Shown piece after piece: positions 44,072 to 56,426 of a stretch of 64,000 nucleotides of DNA; position 1 is the first letter of the stretch, and the number at the start of each line of letters is the position of its first letter. The stretch is from Codonopsis lanceolata (lineage: Eukaryota; Streptophyta; Magnoliopsida; Asterales; Campanulaceae): the NCBI GenBank assembly GCA_013146195.2, contig CM028377.1, positions 162,626,545 through 162,690,544 on the forward strand. The letters run 5' to 3'. The notes beneath the pieces were generated by a model. That model made no database searches. It was not told where the DNA came from and saw only the letters and a program-made list of their open reading frames with translations. Both the position numbers and the translations under genes were made by a program.

Positions 44072-46708
44072 TTAAAGGAATTTAGTCCCTAAATTCTTAC
44101 CTGAGTCATCAAATAGGAAAGGGTATCTCTTTCTCATATCAAGCTCGGTTTCCCACGTGGCTTCCTCAATATCATGATTCTTCCACAAGACCTTCACTAA
44201 CGGAATCCTCTTCGTTCTCAAGACTTGTTCCTTCGTATCAAGAATCCTCACCGGCTTCTCATCATAAGAAAGGTTAGGTTCAATAGTAATCTCATCATAT
44301 GTAAGGACATGTGACTTATCCTTCAAGTACTTGCGTAGCATCGAGACATGGAAGACATCATGAACATCCGATATAGAAGGTGGAAATGCTAACCGATACG
44401 CCAAAGATCCAATCCTCTCTAAGATCTCGAATGGTCCAATAAATTTAGGCGAAAGCTTACCTTTCTTCCCAAATCGCTTAGTACCGCACCGGGGCGATAC
44501 TTTCAAGAATATATAGTCACCAACCTGAAACTCTAAGTCACGTCTCCAATTGTCTGCGTAGCTTTTCTGTCTACTCTGAGCTGTAATCAATCTGTCTCTA
44601 ATAAGTTTCACACTCTCAGCTGACTGTTGTACCATCTCCGAACCCAAAAGCTTAGCTTCACTAACTTCATCCCAGGAAATCGGCGAATGACACTTATGCC
44701 CATATAAAGCCTCATATGGCGTCATCTCAATACTAGACTGGTAATTGTTATTATACGCAAATTCGACTAATGGCAAATGAGAATCCCAACTACCTTTGAA
44801 ATCCATAGCACAAGCACGCAATAAATCCTCCAATACCTGAATTAATCTCTCGGACTGACCATCAGAGTGTGGGTGAAAGGTCGTACTAAAGTTCAACTTC
44901 GTACCCAAAGCCTCCAGCAAAGAATGCCAAAATCTAGAAGTGAACCTGGGATCTCTATCAGAAACAATGCTAACCGGAATACCATGTAATCTCAGGATAT
45001 CCTGGATATACAACGCTGCCAACTGACTCAAACTATAAGTCATCGCAATAGGAATAAAATGTGAAGATTTTGTCAATCTATCCACAAAAACCCAAACTGC
45101 ATCAAAACCTCGGCGAGTACATGGAAATCCTGTCACAAAATCCATGGTGATATGCTGCCATTTCCACTCCGGTATCTCAAGTGGCTGTAGTAAACCGGCA
45201 GGTCTCTGGTGTTCAGCCTTAACCTGTTGACATGTCAAACATCTAGATACATACTCTGTGATTTCTCTCTTCATTCCATTCCACCAGAACTGTCTCCTCA
45301 AGTCTCTATACATTTTGGTACTCCCTGGATGTATAGTGTACTTGGCCTTATGAGCCTCATCAAGAACCATACGCTTAACTCCATCGGTAGAAGGAACGCA
45401 AACTCTACCTCGAAAAGTTAAAATACATTCATTGTTAATAGCAAACTCCGGTGTCTTACTATCACCGAATCCATCAATAATCTTTCTCAACTCAGAATCT
45501 GTAGCTTGAGCCTTCTTAATCAACTCAAAAAATACAGGCGTAGCATGCACACTAGCAAAGATAACACTATGCTCACTCACAACTGGACTCCATTCACGGA
45601 CATCCTCAAGCATCTTCCACTCCCTCATCAATAAGCAAGACATATACGCCTTCCTACTCAAAGCATTCGCAGCAACATTAGCTTTCCCCAAATGATATAA
45701 GATAGTGCAATCGTGATCCTTAAGCTTCTCCATCCATCGCCTCTGTCGCATGTTCAACTCCTTTTGTGAAAAGAGATACTTCAAACTCTTGTGGTCAGTG
45801 AATATCTCGAACTTAGCCCCATAAAGATAATGTTTCCACTTATGAAGCGCAAATATAATAGCTGCCAATTCAAGGTCATGTGTCAGATAATTCTGTTCAT
45901 AAGGTGATAACTTCCTCGAAGCATAAGCAATAACTCTCCCGTTCTGCATAAGTACGCAACCCAAGCCTTCTAATGAAGCGTCGCTATAAACAACAAAGTT
46001 CTTCGAACCACTAGGCAATGCTAAGATAGGAGCCGTAGTCAACCTCCTCTTCAACTCCTGAAAACTAGCCTCGCACTTATCACTCCGTATAAAAGAAGAT
46101 TTCTTATGTGCCAAATTAGTCATCGGAGTAGCGATTTTCGAAAATCCCTTGATAAACCTACGGTAATAACCTTCCAAGCCCAAGAAACTATGGACTTCGG
46201 TTACCGTACTAGGCGTTTTCCACTTAGTAACCGCCTCTACCTTGGATGGATCCACCGCAATACCATCACTTGACACCACGTGCCCTAGAAAAGAAACCTG
46301 TTTTAGCCAGAAAGCACACTTACTGAATTTCACATAAAATTGCTTCTTCCGCAAGATAGAAAGAACCTCTCTCAAGTGATTCTTATGTTCCTCTCGTGAC
46401 TTGGAGTACACGAGAATGTCATCGATAAATACCACCACAAAGCAATCAAGATACTCATGAAAAACCTTATTCATTAAATCCATAAAGACTGCAGGCGCGT
46501 TTGTCAACCCAAACGGCATCACAACAAACTCATAATGGCCGTAACGCGTGCAAAAGGCTGTCTTTGGGACATCCTCCGCCCGAACTCTAAACTGGTGATA
46601 ACCACTCCTCAAGTCAAACTTGGAATAGACAACTGAACCCCGAAGTTGATCAAAGAGATCATCAATGTGTGGTAAGGGATACCTATTCTTGATAGTAACC
46701 TGGTTCAA
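44072..46708 (-). pseudogene. Tekay chromovirus polyprotein: RT, RNase H, integrase, chromodomain
   Basis: Open for 878 codons, the largest frame in the window. In order: reverse transcriptase (FDLRSGYHQF; VFIDDILVYS with the catalytic pair at 96-97), RNase H (VVYSDASLEGLGCVLM), integrase zinc finger ending CLTCQQVK, integrase core (WQHITMDFVTGFP; SDRDPRF; HSDGQSERL), a GPFEIL linker and a C-terminal chromodomain (VLWKNHDIEEATWE), which targets insertion to chromatin. The real polyprotein starts upstream: LRLCIDYR is followed by a TAG where Gln is expected, just before residue 2. Further stops and protease damage upstream make the element dead. Confidence 0.9.
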
Positions 46709-47843
46709 CTATCGATAGTCTATACAAAGCCGTAAACTACCATCCTTCTTCCTCACAAATAACACTGATGCACCCCAAGGAGACACACTCGGTTTTAATG
46801 AACTCCCTATCAAGAAGTTCCTGTAACTGTTCCTTTAATTCACTCAACTCTACCGGAGCCTTTCGGTAAGGTGCCCTAGAAATAGGTGAAGTCCCCGACA
46901 ATAGCTCAATACAAAACTCTAGCTCTCGGTGGGAGGTAAAGCATACTCGATAGAAAAGACATCAGGGAACTCATTAACTACCGGAATATCTTCTAACTTA
47001 GCAGTAGACATGCTAGTATCAAGTACACAAGCTAAATACCCCGTACACCCACGTGATAAAAGTTATCTAGCCCGCAAAGCAGTAATAATATGAACACCAT
47101 TCATAGCATGATCACCCGAAAACACAAACTTCGGAATACCGGGCATGGCAAAAGTTACTCTCTTATAACGACAATCAACTAAAGCATGATGCACACATAG
47201 TCAATCCATACCAAGAATCACATCAAAGTCTCGAATAGGTAATACTACCAAATCAGCATGCAAGACTCGATCATTAACAAACACATCACAGTCTCTATAA
47301 ACCTCAGGCGCCAACAAGTAATCATCCAATGGTGTAGACACCTCTAGCACATAAGGCAACTGGGCAGGCAATTCACATAAATATTCTAAGAAATGCGATG
47401 CGACATAAGAATGAGTAGACCCCGAATATATAAGAACTCGAGCATGATGACTGAAGACTGGGAGAATACCTCCGATCATAGAAGTAGACTCAGGAACACC
47501 TCGCTGATCAAGCGCGAAAACACAAGCATGCGCCTTAGGGCGTCCATCACTGTCCCTCTTGGACCCAAATTGTTGAACTGACCCCATGGACTGAGTTGCT
47601 CTAGACTTGGGACAGTCTTTGAGCTGATGACTAGGATCTCCACAACTAAGACAAGTACCAAGCCTGGTTCTGCACTTCTCACTAGAATGTCCAATCTTGT
47701 TACAGAAAGAACAAATCAATGGTCCACTACCCTGAGTCTGCTGCCCCTAAGGAGTAGGAGCACCACTACCATAACTCTCAGACGAAAGTCTATTCTATCC
47801 ACCAGATTGCTGCCTATTCTGATCAATATTGCGATGGTTGCCC
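46709..47843 (-). pseudogene. Tekay gag C-terminus, protease and RT N-terminus, broken
   Basis: From 47719 to 47201 there are two CCHC zinc knuckles (CNKIGHSSEKC and CLSCGDPSHQLKDC) and a retroviral-type protease whose active site reads LIYSGSTHSYVAS, with Tyr in place of the catalytic Asp. VILGMD is followed by TGA where Trp is expected. Gag upstream also has stops (about 47750 and 47800), and the element is cut off at 47843 by another LTR. The 5' LTR and most of gag are absent from the window. Confidence 0.85.
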
Positions 47844-48774
47844 TGATAGCATAACGACTTATATTTTTACATAGATCCGGGCAGCATAACGACTTATATT
47901 TTTACATTGGGCTGGATGAAAATAACATTTTTTTATAAATAAAACCCTTAAAGGCTCACCTTTAAGAGCGTTAGGTGCGCTCGCTATGTCCTTCCAGGAG
48001 AAGGAGTCTTTTTGTTGCTGCTGCGGTTCGGGCAGAATAACTGCTTCTGGGCACCGTCAAACGGGTGGAGCAACTGCTTGATTTTTTGATGTTGTTTGCT
48101 TGCTGCTGGCAGAAATCGAGTAGAGCAACTGCTTGCTTCTTGCGGATTTGACCTTTGGACTTGGGCAGAGCAACTGCTCTTTTTGAGATTTTTTGACCGA
48201 GGAAATAGGGTGGAAACCTAGCTGGGGGACTAAGGATCACTTTGACCGGTTGATTTTGTGTTTGGAGGATATTTGACAGAGCTTCGAGGCTTTATAGGAG
48301 GGGGCACTCACTATTCTCACAATCGCTCACTGCGTAAAATAAACGCACAACGTTTTGACGGCTTTTCTATGTGTGTGACTGTGTGTTACTGTGTGAATTC
48401 CTGAACCCAGGCTCCTCTATTTATAGGCGAGAGGAGGGACACCGCTGGGATTTCTGATTTTCATCTTGTGCTTCACTGGCTTGTACCGCGCGCTTGAAGG
48501 CTCGTGCAATGCGTTAAGATGGAGTGCACTATTTGGGCTCCTGGCGCCGACACCATGGGTATTGGGCGCCGCGCCAGGAAGGCTTTGTGGCAACGCCAGC
48601 CTTCAATCTTTGCCTCCTTTTTGGACACTTTGGCCCCTGCATTTCACTGTTTTACGCATCCCCTTTGTCTTTTGCATTTTTAAACCCTGTAACTTGACAT
48701 TTGTTAAGTTTTAATAGGTCTTGATATCGCATGTCAATGTCACATACCAGGGGTACGAAATTGGGGTGTCTACA
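47844..48774 (-). mobile_element. LTR of another gypsy (Tat-like) element, 931 bp
   Basis: On the minus strand it starts TGTAGACACCCCAATTTCG and ends GCTATCA. A TATA box, CGCCTATAAATAGAGG, lies near 48434. It interrupts Tekay gag at 47843. The 5-base flanks (TGCCC and GAGCC) do not match, so it is not a simple solo LTR; the internal part of its element probably continues rightwards into 48775-52735. A 25-base direct repeat (AGCATAACGACTTATATT) sits inside its minus-strand 3' end. Confidence 0.65.
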
Positions 48775-49099
48775 GAGCCTCTCAACGATGGAGTTTACGG
48801 GTAACCCGCAGCTTATTGAGTAAACGAACATCGTTGATAAGAAATAGACTCCCTAATTTCATGGAAATTAAAATGGGGAGAAATGCAACAGGTAGTAGTT
48901 ATAATGCAACAGTTTATAATGCTAACCAAATCTCATATATCCTAGACATATTTAGTCGGTTATAGCAGGTTATCATAGTTTTTAAGCAGATATGCAAATT
49001 ATGTGCTCTGATGGTCGGACCTACCGAAGTAGGCTACCTATGTATCCCTTAATAAAAGGAATCAGACCAAACGTAGTTCGACCTGATGCAAACAAACAA

Positions 49100-49660
49100 C
49101 AGCTAGGTGGAATGCCAAGATCAAACATCGTGTCCTCAAAGGGTCGAACCCTTTGCCGAACACGATGGTGGGATAGATCGCCTCCTCGGGACAGGGTCCT
49201 TCGTCGAAGCACGATAGTCTTTTTCTCTGGCCCGGGGTCTCTGCCCCTTCTTGAAAAAGGCTGAACACAACCAAACATCGTATCCTCAAAGGGTTGAACC
49301 CTTTGCCGAACACGATGGTGGGACCAAACCTTTCCCTCTGACCCGGGGCCTACACCCCTTCAGGGAAAGATCCAACAACCAGGTGGAATACAAATCATAC
49401 AGGCATTGCATCCTCAGGGTAAAACCCTTCATTGAATGCAATGGTGGGACAGATTCTTCCTTCTGACCCGGGGCCTACATCCCTTCAGGGAAAGATCCAA
49501 CAACCAGGTGCAATATAATCAAAAGAGACATTGCATCCTCAGGGTAAAACCCTTCGTTGAATGCAATGGTGGGACCGATTCTTTCCCTCTAACCCGGGGC
49601 CTACACCCCTTCAGGGAAAGATCCAACAACCAGGTGGAATATAATCAAAAGAGTTGATCA
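49100..49660. repeat. Tandem repeat of about 126 bp, four copies
   Basis: The phrase ACCCGGGGCCTACA recurs at 49341, 49466 and 49592, with a more diverged copy (CCCGGGGTCTCTG) at 49231. Each unit also holds AACCCTT(C/T), a GCAATGGTGGGAC-type string and CAGGGAAAGATCCAACAACC. It lies between the LTR and the antisense ORF, where Tat elements often carry tandem repeats. Confidence 0.92.
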
Positions 49661-49809
49661 TTCATCTTGGGGTTACGCCCCGCGAGGAAATGATCATATG
49701 CTACTCCTATAAAGCAGGAAAGCATCACATCCTCAGGTGTGGATAACCTTCGTTGAATGCGATGGTGGAACACATCATGCATCCAAAAGGTAAAACACTT
49801 TACCTTTTC

Positions 49810-50290
49810 TTACCTTTGCCTTGTTTTTGCTGATTCAGCTGCCTTTGCTGCTTCTGCCGTTTCTATTGCTTATGCTGCTTTTGCTGCTTCAGCGACTTTT
49901 TGCTTTGGCGGTCTCTGCTGCTTCAGCGGCCTATGCTGCTTTGCTGCTGCTTCGCTTTGGCGGCTTCTGCTACTTTGGCTGTTTCTGCTGCTAGATTTTT
50001 TTCTTTTGCTGCATTTCCAGCTTCTGCTGGAAATTTTCTTTCTTTGCATTTTCCAACTTCTGCTGAAAATTTCTTTTTTGCTGCTTTTCCAACTTCTGCT
50101 GGAAAAAAAAACCTTTCTTGCTGCTTTTCCAACTTCTGCTAGAAATTTCTTCTTTGTTGCTTTTCCAACTTCTGCTGGAAATTTCTTTCTTTGCTGCTTT
50201 TCCAACTTCTGCTGGAAAAAAAATTTCTTTTTTGCTGCTTTTCCAACTTCCGCTAGAAATTTTTTCTTTGCTGCATTTTCTTTTGCATGC
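49810..50290. repeat. Coding-like tandem repeats (GCTGC-rich, then about 37-bp units)
   Basis: 49810-49990 is a loose GCTGCTTTTGCTGCTTC repeat. 50005-50290 holds about seven copies of TTTTCCAACTTCTGCTGGAA with spacing of about 37 bases. Long frames through this tract on both strands are by-products of the repeat. Confidence 0.9.
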
Positions 50291-50760
50291 TTGCATTTTT
50301 TTTTCTTGTGCATGCTTGCATTTTTTCTTCTCTTGCACATTTTTTTTCTTGCACACATTTTTTTTAAATCTCACCTTTGTTGTTTTTGCTTTTCTGCTCA
50401 TTTTGCGGCTGACCTGCTGAGGATATGAGTTTTTCTTTGATTTTGGATAGATGACCGTCAATTTTTGTTAACAAAGCTAGCTTTGTTAACTTTTTGTTAA
50501 GCTTCAAGGGCCATTTTGCAACTTTGAAAACCTGATGACTTAAGTGCTGAACCTTTAAACTTTGGAGGGGAAAAAGAAAAAAATATTTTTCTTCCCTCAT
50601 AAATGCGACGGGAAGGATGCAGATTGAAGCACTGCTTCTTCTTTTGATTTCTTCGTTTTCTTTCTTCCTTCTGCACCCATTGTTGCTGCTGTGCATTTTT
50701 CTTTCATTTTCTCTCCTTTTCTCAATTTTTTTCCGCCAATTTGCCTGTTTTTCTTGATAA

Positions 50761-51618
50761 ATGGCTTCTTCTTCGCGATCTCGGAAGGGAAAGGCGCCAA
50801 TGTACTCGGATTCGGGCGAAGAGAGGAAAGAACTTCCTCCTTTGATCCGAAATCATGTCAAATATTATTACTCGAAGGATGATTGGGGTAATCTCCTTCG
50901 CGATCGGGACACCCACGTGTCAAATCTTCTGAATTCCTCTGTAAGTTTTTTTTAGCCCATTTGGATGATTTTTTAGATCTGCTAGATTTTTTTGATGCTT
51001 TGGGCTATTGGAGTATACCTGACTCTGCTTATGATGCTTATGCATGCAATTGATGTGCTAAAATGATGCAATTTGGCAGTTTATCCATGAAATTCATGCG
51101 ATTTATTTTTGCGATGCCCATTTGAACAATTGACACTATTTGGCTCTGCGATGCATATTTTATATTATTGATGCAATTTGGCTACATGATGCATGTTTAG
51201 ACTGAAAAATATTTTTATATGATGCATGCCTATGAAATAGACTTTTTGAAAATATGATGCATTTTTTGGATACATTTTTGGGCGTACTTTTCGGATGCAT
51301 GCAAAAATGTAACAAGAATATTTTATGCAATAATTTTCACTTTTTATGAATGCATATGCTACAGAAATATGATAAATGCAATGGAAATATTTTCCTTTCA
51401 AGATTTGCAACATTTTATTTTGAGAATGCTAAAATGCTATTATTAATGCAAATGATGAATGCAGACATATATCATTTTATTGGATGCAAATGTGACATAT
51501 AAAATTTTATTAAATACTTGCTAACATGTTGCATGGGCATCAATTTTTTTTATGGCCATCATTTGTTTTCTTTTATGAATACAAAAGATGCATTTTTTTT
51601 GTTTGAAGCAAAGGATAC

Positions 51619-51682
<64 letters not shown>

Positions 51683-52736
51683 TTATTTATTTTTTATTTT
51701 TTTTTTTTAATGCAAAAATGCAATATACATTTTTTATGCATGCAAAAGATGCAATTTAAATTTATTATGAATGCAAAATTTTATGATGATTAGCAAAATG
51801 TGATGTATGCAACATGCTTAATTTAATGATATGCGCAGGAGGTTAAAATGAAAAGATAAAAAACTTACCTTTTTTTCTTCATTTTTTTTTGATGATGATA
51901 TGCTGCTGTTTTCTTCTTCTTTTTTTTTTTTTTAGATGTGCAAGCCCCTGGTCCGGATTCGGGCAAATTGTACTAATGTCTTGGATATGTAATTTGATGC
52001 CCAAGGCGGCACGAGTTTTGGTAGAGTCCTCCGGATTCAGCACATTTCTGCGAGCTTTTCGCCCCTTTCGCAGCTTTTTGCCTATCTTTGATGTGCTGAG
52101 GGATTATTGGTGGGACACCACCCATACATTTCATTCCTACCAGTATCGGTAGAACTCTGGCATCGGACTATACCCTCCGTCACCACCACGACGTGGTGGA
52201 AGATCTCCTGGGCTTCGCACCCGAGTATAAATCGGCTGACGAAGATCTTTATCGGCAGCGTGAGGAAGTGGCTCTTGGCGAATCCGTGACTCGCGTTGCC
52301 AGGGCATTTTTATTCTTTTTTCTTGGATCGTCTCTTTTTGTCAACTCGTCCACCTCTTTGAGAGTTTCCCTCTCGGGATGTCTGAGGGATTTGGATCATG
52401 TTGCCAATTATGACCGGGGGCAGGCAGGCCTGGCCGAGCTGTATGCTTCTATGGATAGAGTTAGCCGAAACGACTCGCCGACTCTTAATGGATTTGCTCC
52501 GGCTTGGGAGGTATCTTTTTTTTTTCTGTTTTTTCCCCTGCTTTTGCTTCTTTTTTTTTCAGCATTTTTTTTATCATTTAATTTTTTTGCAGCATCTTTT
52601 CTTTTTGCTGACGATGATTTTTTTTTGTTCTTTTTTTTTCGCAGGTCTGGACTTATTCAGTCTTCTATTTTACGCCAAGTCGATTACATCGAGCTATGAG
52701 AAGGACGCCAGCTCCACTCCCGACTTTGCTCGCTGC
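50761..52736 (+). pseudogene. Antisense plant-mobile-domain (PMD) ORF in a Tat element
   Basis: Exon 1 (50761-50940) encodes 60 residues from ATG with a good GTAAGT donor. Exon 2 (about 51936-52510) carries RVLVESSGFSTFLRAFRPF and DYWWDTTHTFHF in one frame, then after a frameshift ARAFLFFFLGSSLFV and LRDLDHVANYDRGQAGLAEL in another; exon 3 starts at 52645 (VWTYSVFYF). These are hallmarks of the plant mobile domain family, found both in host proteins and in transposons. An early stop in exon 2 (with no consistent phase from exon 1) and the frameshift disable it. It is opposite in strand to the surrounding pol. It stops abruptly where truncated RNase H begins. Intron 1 contains a TA microsatellite (51617-51679). 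Confidence 0.6.
51617..51679. repeat. (TA)n microsatellite in PMD intron 1
   Basis: About 60 bases of TA followed by an ATTT/poly-T run. Confidence 0.95.
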
Positions 52737-53480
52737 TCCATCCACATAAAGTTCCCAACAGTAGGTCGGTCGAGGCGTTGTAAGCGGCTCGTGCCCGGGC
52801 TCTGTTGGCAGTGGGACTTCAGATTCCTCTTGCTGAGTGAAACTTGTTTCAACCAAGAAATCGGCCAAGGCTTGAGCTTTGATTGCTCGCCTAAGCTGGT
52901 AGTCGATGTGGAATTCTGTGAGCTCGATTGACCAGTTAGGTATTCTACCCGATGAATCGGGCTTGTGTAGGATTTTGCACAGTGGTGCGTCTGTGTATAC
53001 TATAATTACATGTGCAGAAAAATAAGCCATTAATTTACGGGCAGCTACAACAAGAAAATAATCTAATTTTTCTACATTAAAGTAACGACCCTCAACAGGA
53101 CAGAGGGTCTTAGATACATAATATGCAGGCTTTTGTACATTTGACTCCTCCTTAACTAAAACAACGGCTACAGCCTGGTCTGTGGCTGCTAGATACACGT
53201 ATAAGGGTTCCCCGGGCACGAGGCTGCTAAGGAGGGGCGACTTGCCAAGATATTCCCTGAGCTGCTCGAGGGCTTTGACGCATTCTTCATTCCATTCAAA
53301 TCCTTTGTTGCCACGCAGGATCTTGAAGAATGGGAGGCATTTCTCCGCTGACTGGGAAATGAAGCGACCAAGGGAAATTATCCTGTCATTTAGTCGTTGG
53401 ACTTGCTTGATGCACTGGGGCTATTCCATCTCGATCAAGGCTTGGATCTTCTTCGAGTTCGCCTCTATCCCACGTTGGTT
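52737..53480 (-). pseudogene. Tat-type pol fragment: RT C-terminus and RNase H start
   Basis: 53219-52737 is open and reads EPLYVYLAATDQAVAVVLVKEE, KPAYYVSKTL, RYFNVEKL and, after a linker, WELYVDGAASKVGSGAGVLL, the first strand of the second RNase H domain. 53480-53220 is the RT connection (SLGRFISQSAE; CLPFFKILRGNK in pieces). The rest of RNase H and the integrase are missing; a PMD ORF on the other strand follows directly. Confidence 0.8.
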
Positions 53481-53856
53481 GACCATGATGTTTGTTTATT
53501 CTCTAGAGGCAAATCTATGTCCATGTATCATTATTTATTGGTACTTATTTATTATGTATTATTTGTTTATTTATTATAATGTATCATAAAGCCCTTCAAA
53601 TAAATATGTTATTCTTAAATATCACTGGTCGAGTGTTATTATTAATAAGGGCAATAATAATACACGGAGACTAGTATGTGATGAAACTCATATAGTTGAT
53701 ATCAGTCTACACATGGGTGTGTGTTAGGTGTAACGACGTACTGGATTGACCCGGATGAGAATGCTATGTGGATCGTTACGTGAGTGTCATAAGCGATTAT
53801 CATAGTGACAAATGTGTTCGTTGTCCTTCGACTTGAAGTCGTTATATACCCTAGAT
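53481..53856 (-). mobile_element. Foreign insert in Tat RT, flanked by duplicated RT sequence
   Basis: AT-rich DNA unlike its surroundings. The part 53720-53830 (GTGTAACGACGTACTGG; GATCGTTACGTGAG) resembles copia 3' untranslated sequence. The RT segment on its left (53361-53474) is repeated in diverged form on its right (53857-53971), so this is not a clean transposon insertion. Confidence 0.45.
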
Positions 53857-55614
53857 GAAATGACCAAGGGCGATGATTCTGCCATTTAATTGTTGGATGT
53901 GCATGATGCAGTAAGGCTATTCCATGTTGATCAGGGCTTGGATCTTTTCTGGGTTTGCCTCATGTCCCTGCACGGGCGGTTATTGCCCTCCTGGTTCTGG
54001 TCAGCTGGTGTGGCCGAGTTATCTTGAGTCTTGTCTTTGTTCTTGGCCTTATCACCCTTGGTATTCTCTGTTGAACAAAAAAGGTGAGAATTGGCCAACA
54101 ATTCTGCCTTTGAGGCACTCTGGTTCATGGTCAGAATCGTTTTCAGTGAGTCTGCTCTCATGTTGTTGGGGTAGCAGAACGTGATCTCGGGGTCACTGGT
54201 GGCAGTTACTTGGTCGAGCATCTCCTCGAACCTTTTTCAAGTAGCTGATGTATGACTCGTGGTCGCCCTGCTTGATCTTACCGAGATCAAATCGATTTTT
54301 GGGCGTGGGGCCCATCGTGCCAAACTCCGCTAGGAACTTTTCTCAGAACGTCTCCCAGCTACCAATAGATCCCCGAGGGACTCTCCCCAACCATGACCGT
54401 GCTTTTCCCTGGAGAGCACCCTAAAAGGCTCGCATCTTCAAAGTTTCAACATCAGTGACCATCCGAATTTGTGCCTCGAATGATCTGAGTCAGTCATTTG
54501 CACGTCTTCCCAAAATATTTTTCGAATTGTGGGAAAGTTACCCCTTGCGCAGGTGGCACGTTCTCGATTTCTGGAGTAAACGGACTACCCTCTAGCTGCT
54601 TCGGAGCTCCATAACCGGGCTTGGCCATGGCTAAATTGGCCATTTGTTTGGCCATGCCTTACTTCATGGCTTTCATCCGCTCGGACAGGCGTTTTTCCGT
54701 GTCCATGGTGAGTTTGGACGACCGGGCAGGATCTGACTGTTGATTATGCGCTGGTGGGCAAAAGGTCGGTTCATAAGAAGCTTCCACTTCCCACTCAACT
54801 CACACCCTGTACCTTTGTCAGTATGCCTCTACCTCCACGTACTCGCGAGCTCTGTGGTGGCTATGGCTATCTTCCCGAGTGCGGTGCTCCTTTCGGCGGT
54901 GATGTCTGTGAGATAGATTTTGGTGGTTGTATCTGCTCTCCGCCTGGTCATCCGCCCTCTGCAACTCATTGGCTTGCTCTGAGGGTACATGAATAACGGA
55001 AGGAATCCGTCTGCTCGGAGCGGGCAAATGTTGGGAGGCCTGGCCACCACCAACAGGTGTTGGATTGATGAGAGCGGGTTGTACCAAATCAGCCACTGGA
55101 ACCGGGGCATGGCCCAAGGCGAGCAGTTGCTGATGGAATGCGTACATCTTATTATAATACTCCACTTGGACTTGCAGAGCAGCGGCTTGTTGGTCAGGGG
55201 TTTGCCCGGGCTGGCTCACTTGGCTTCCCTGACCGTTTTCCCGCTGACGGTTCAAGCTGGACCCTTAGGTCTTGAGCACGAGCGTCCCTCTGCTCAGTGA
55301 TGACTTGGCGAGCATCTCGTTGGGTCGTTTGATTCTAGCTAGCATGTTGAGACAACTGCTCCTCAACATATGGGACATTCTCACCATGAGCCACGTGCCA
55401 AGCTGCCACCTTCGGATTCCTCGTTTGAACCCCTTGGGGTGCCCTTGGTGGTAGGTCCCCAGGTGGTGGGTTGTTGTTTCCAGCTAGCTGGCTGTCAGTC
55501 TGGTGGTTACTAGCAGTGGCGTGATGTTTGCTACCCTTGCCAGCCATTGCCGTAAGATTGATTATTGAAGAACTCACCAGAAAACTTGAAGAAAGTTTTG
55601 AAAATTTTGATTTC
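53857..55614 (-). pseudogene. Tat-type gag, broken
   Basis: Pieces in several minus frames: an N-terminal MAGKGSKHH (about 55545), RNPKVAAWHVAHGENVPYVEEQLS, a Gln/Ala-rich stretch around 55100-55240, an Arg/His-rich run (54830-54920), FPQFEKYFGKT near 54530 (the start of the conserved gag core) and a C-terminal charged tail to 53925. Stops and frameshifts are frequent. Protease and most of RT are absent between this and 53856. Confidence 0.7.
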
Positions 55615-55632
55615 CCGACAATAGAACCAAGC

Positions 55633-56426
55633 TGATGTGGCAAAAATGCAGCTTAGGCCGTCCGTGCGATGAGTAGGATATCTGGGCTTGATCTGCTTCC
55701 TTGAACTTGATTAAGATCACGAAAACACCTTAGTGGAGGTGCAAGGCTTGGCCTCGCGAAACCACTCTGGGGTGAGAGTAAGTATCATGTGAGAAAGTTA
55801 AAAGAGAATTTGACAGAGGTTCTAGGCTCAAAAAAGAGTGTGTACCCTGTATATGGCGTATGGAGAGATATTTATAGGCCCTCAATGTCATTGAATCCGT
55901 TTAGGATTCACTGCCTTAGTTATTGTGTAGGATTATGAGAGAATCCCTTGATTTTAGGGATGATAGGTGGCAGGCCGCATGAATGTAGGAATAGATATGG
56001 CAAGAGTCCTACTTGGATAAGGAAACCTTTGGCTTGTTTTGGAGAGTAAGTTTCCTTGGTTCCCTGCTCAATACATGCCTGGGCGAGCAAGGCCCTGTCC
56101 GACTATATGGTATAAACTGGTTATAAATAAGTGTAAATCCTAGGCATGGCCCCTGGTCAGGCAGGCAAGGCCAGTGCCCGACCAGGTTTGGACGAGATGA
56201 GTCTGATTCTTTGCCTGCTATAAGGGTGATCCCTAGTCATAGCCCTTGGTCGGGCAGGCAGGGCATGCGTCCAGCCAGATTTGGGCTGGAGTTACTTTAC
56301 TCGTTGCTTGATATCTTGCTAGCTCTGCCCGCTAGGCCTGGTAGGTCCCACGTTGTCTGACCCCGTGACTGGCACGTGATGGACACTCGTGCGTTGCTCG
56401 TGACCCGGCTTGGGCCGGGTACATCA
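55633..56426 (-). mobile_element. 5' LTR of a Tat-type gypsy element (subfamily B), 794 bp
   Basis: On the minus strand it starts TGATGTACCCGGCCCAAG and ends CACATCA. A TATA box (GGCCTATAAATATC) lies at about 55870-55883. After the 3' end and two bases comes TGGTTCTATTGTCGGG, a slightly mutated primer site for the same tRNA-Glu as at 35676, proving that this is a 5' LTR. Confidence 0.85.

Noticed and set aside
47844..48774. A simple solo LTR
   Set aside because: The flanking pentamers TGCCC and GAGCC differ, and Tekay gag does not resume on the far side.
49757..50461. Open frames of 223 and 156 codons with long Phe/Leu or Lys/Ser repeats
   Set aside because: They are read-through of the 37-bp tandem repeat, open on both strands at once; no start context or family.
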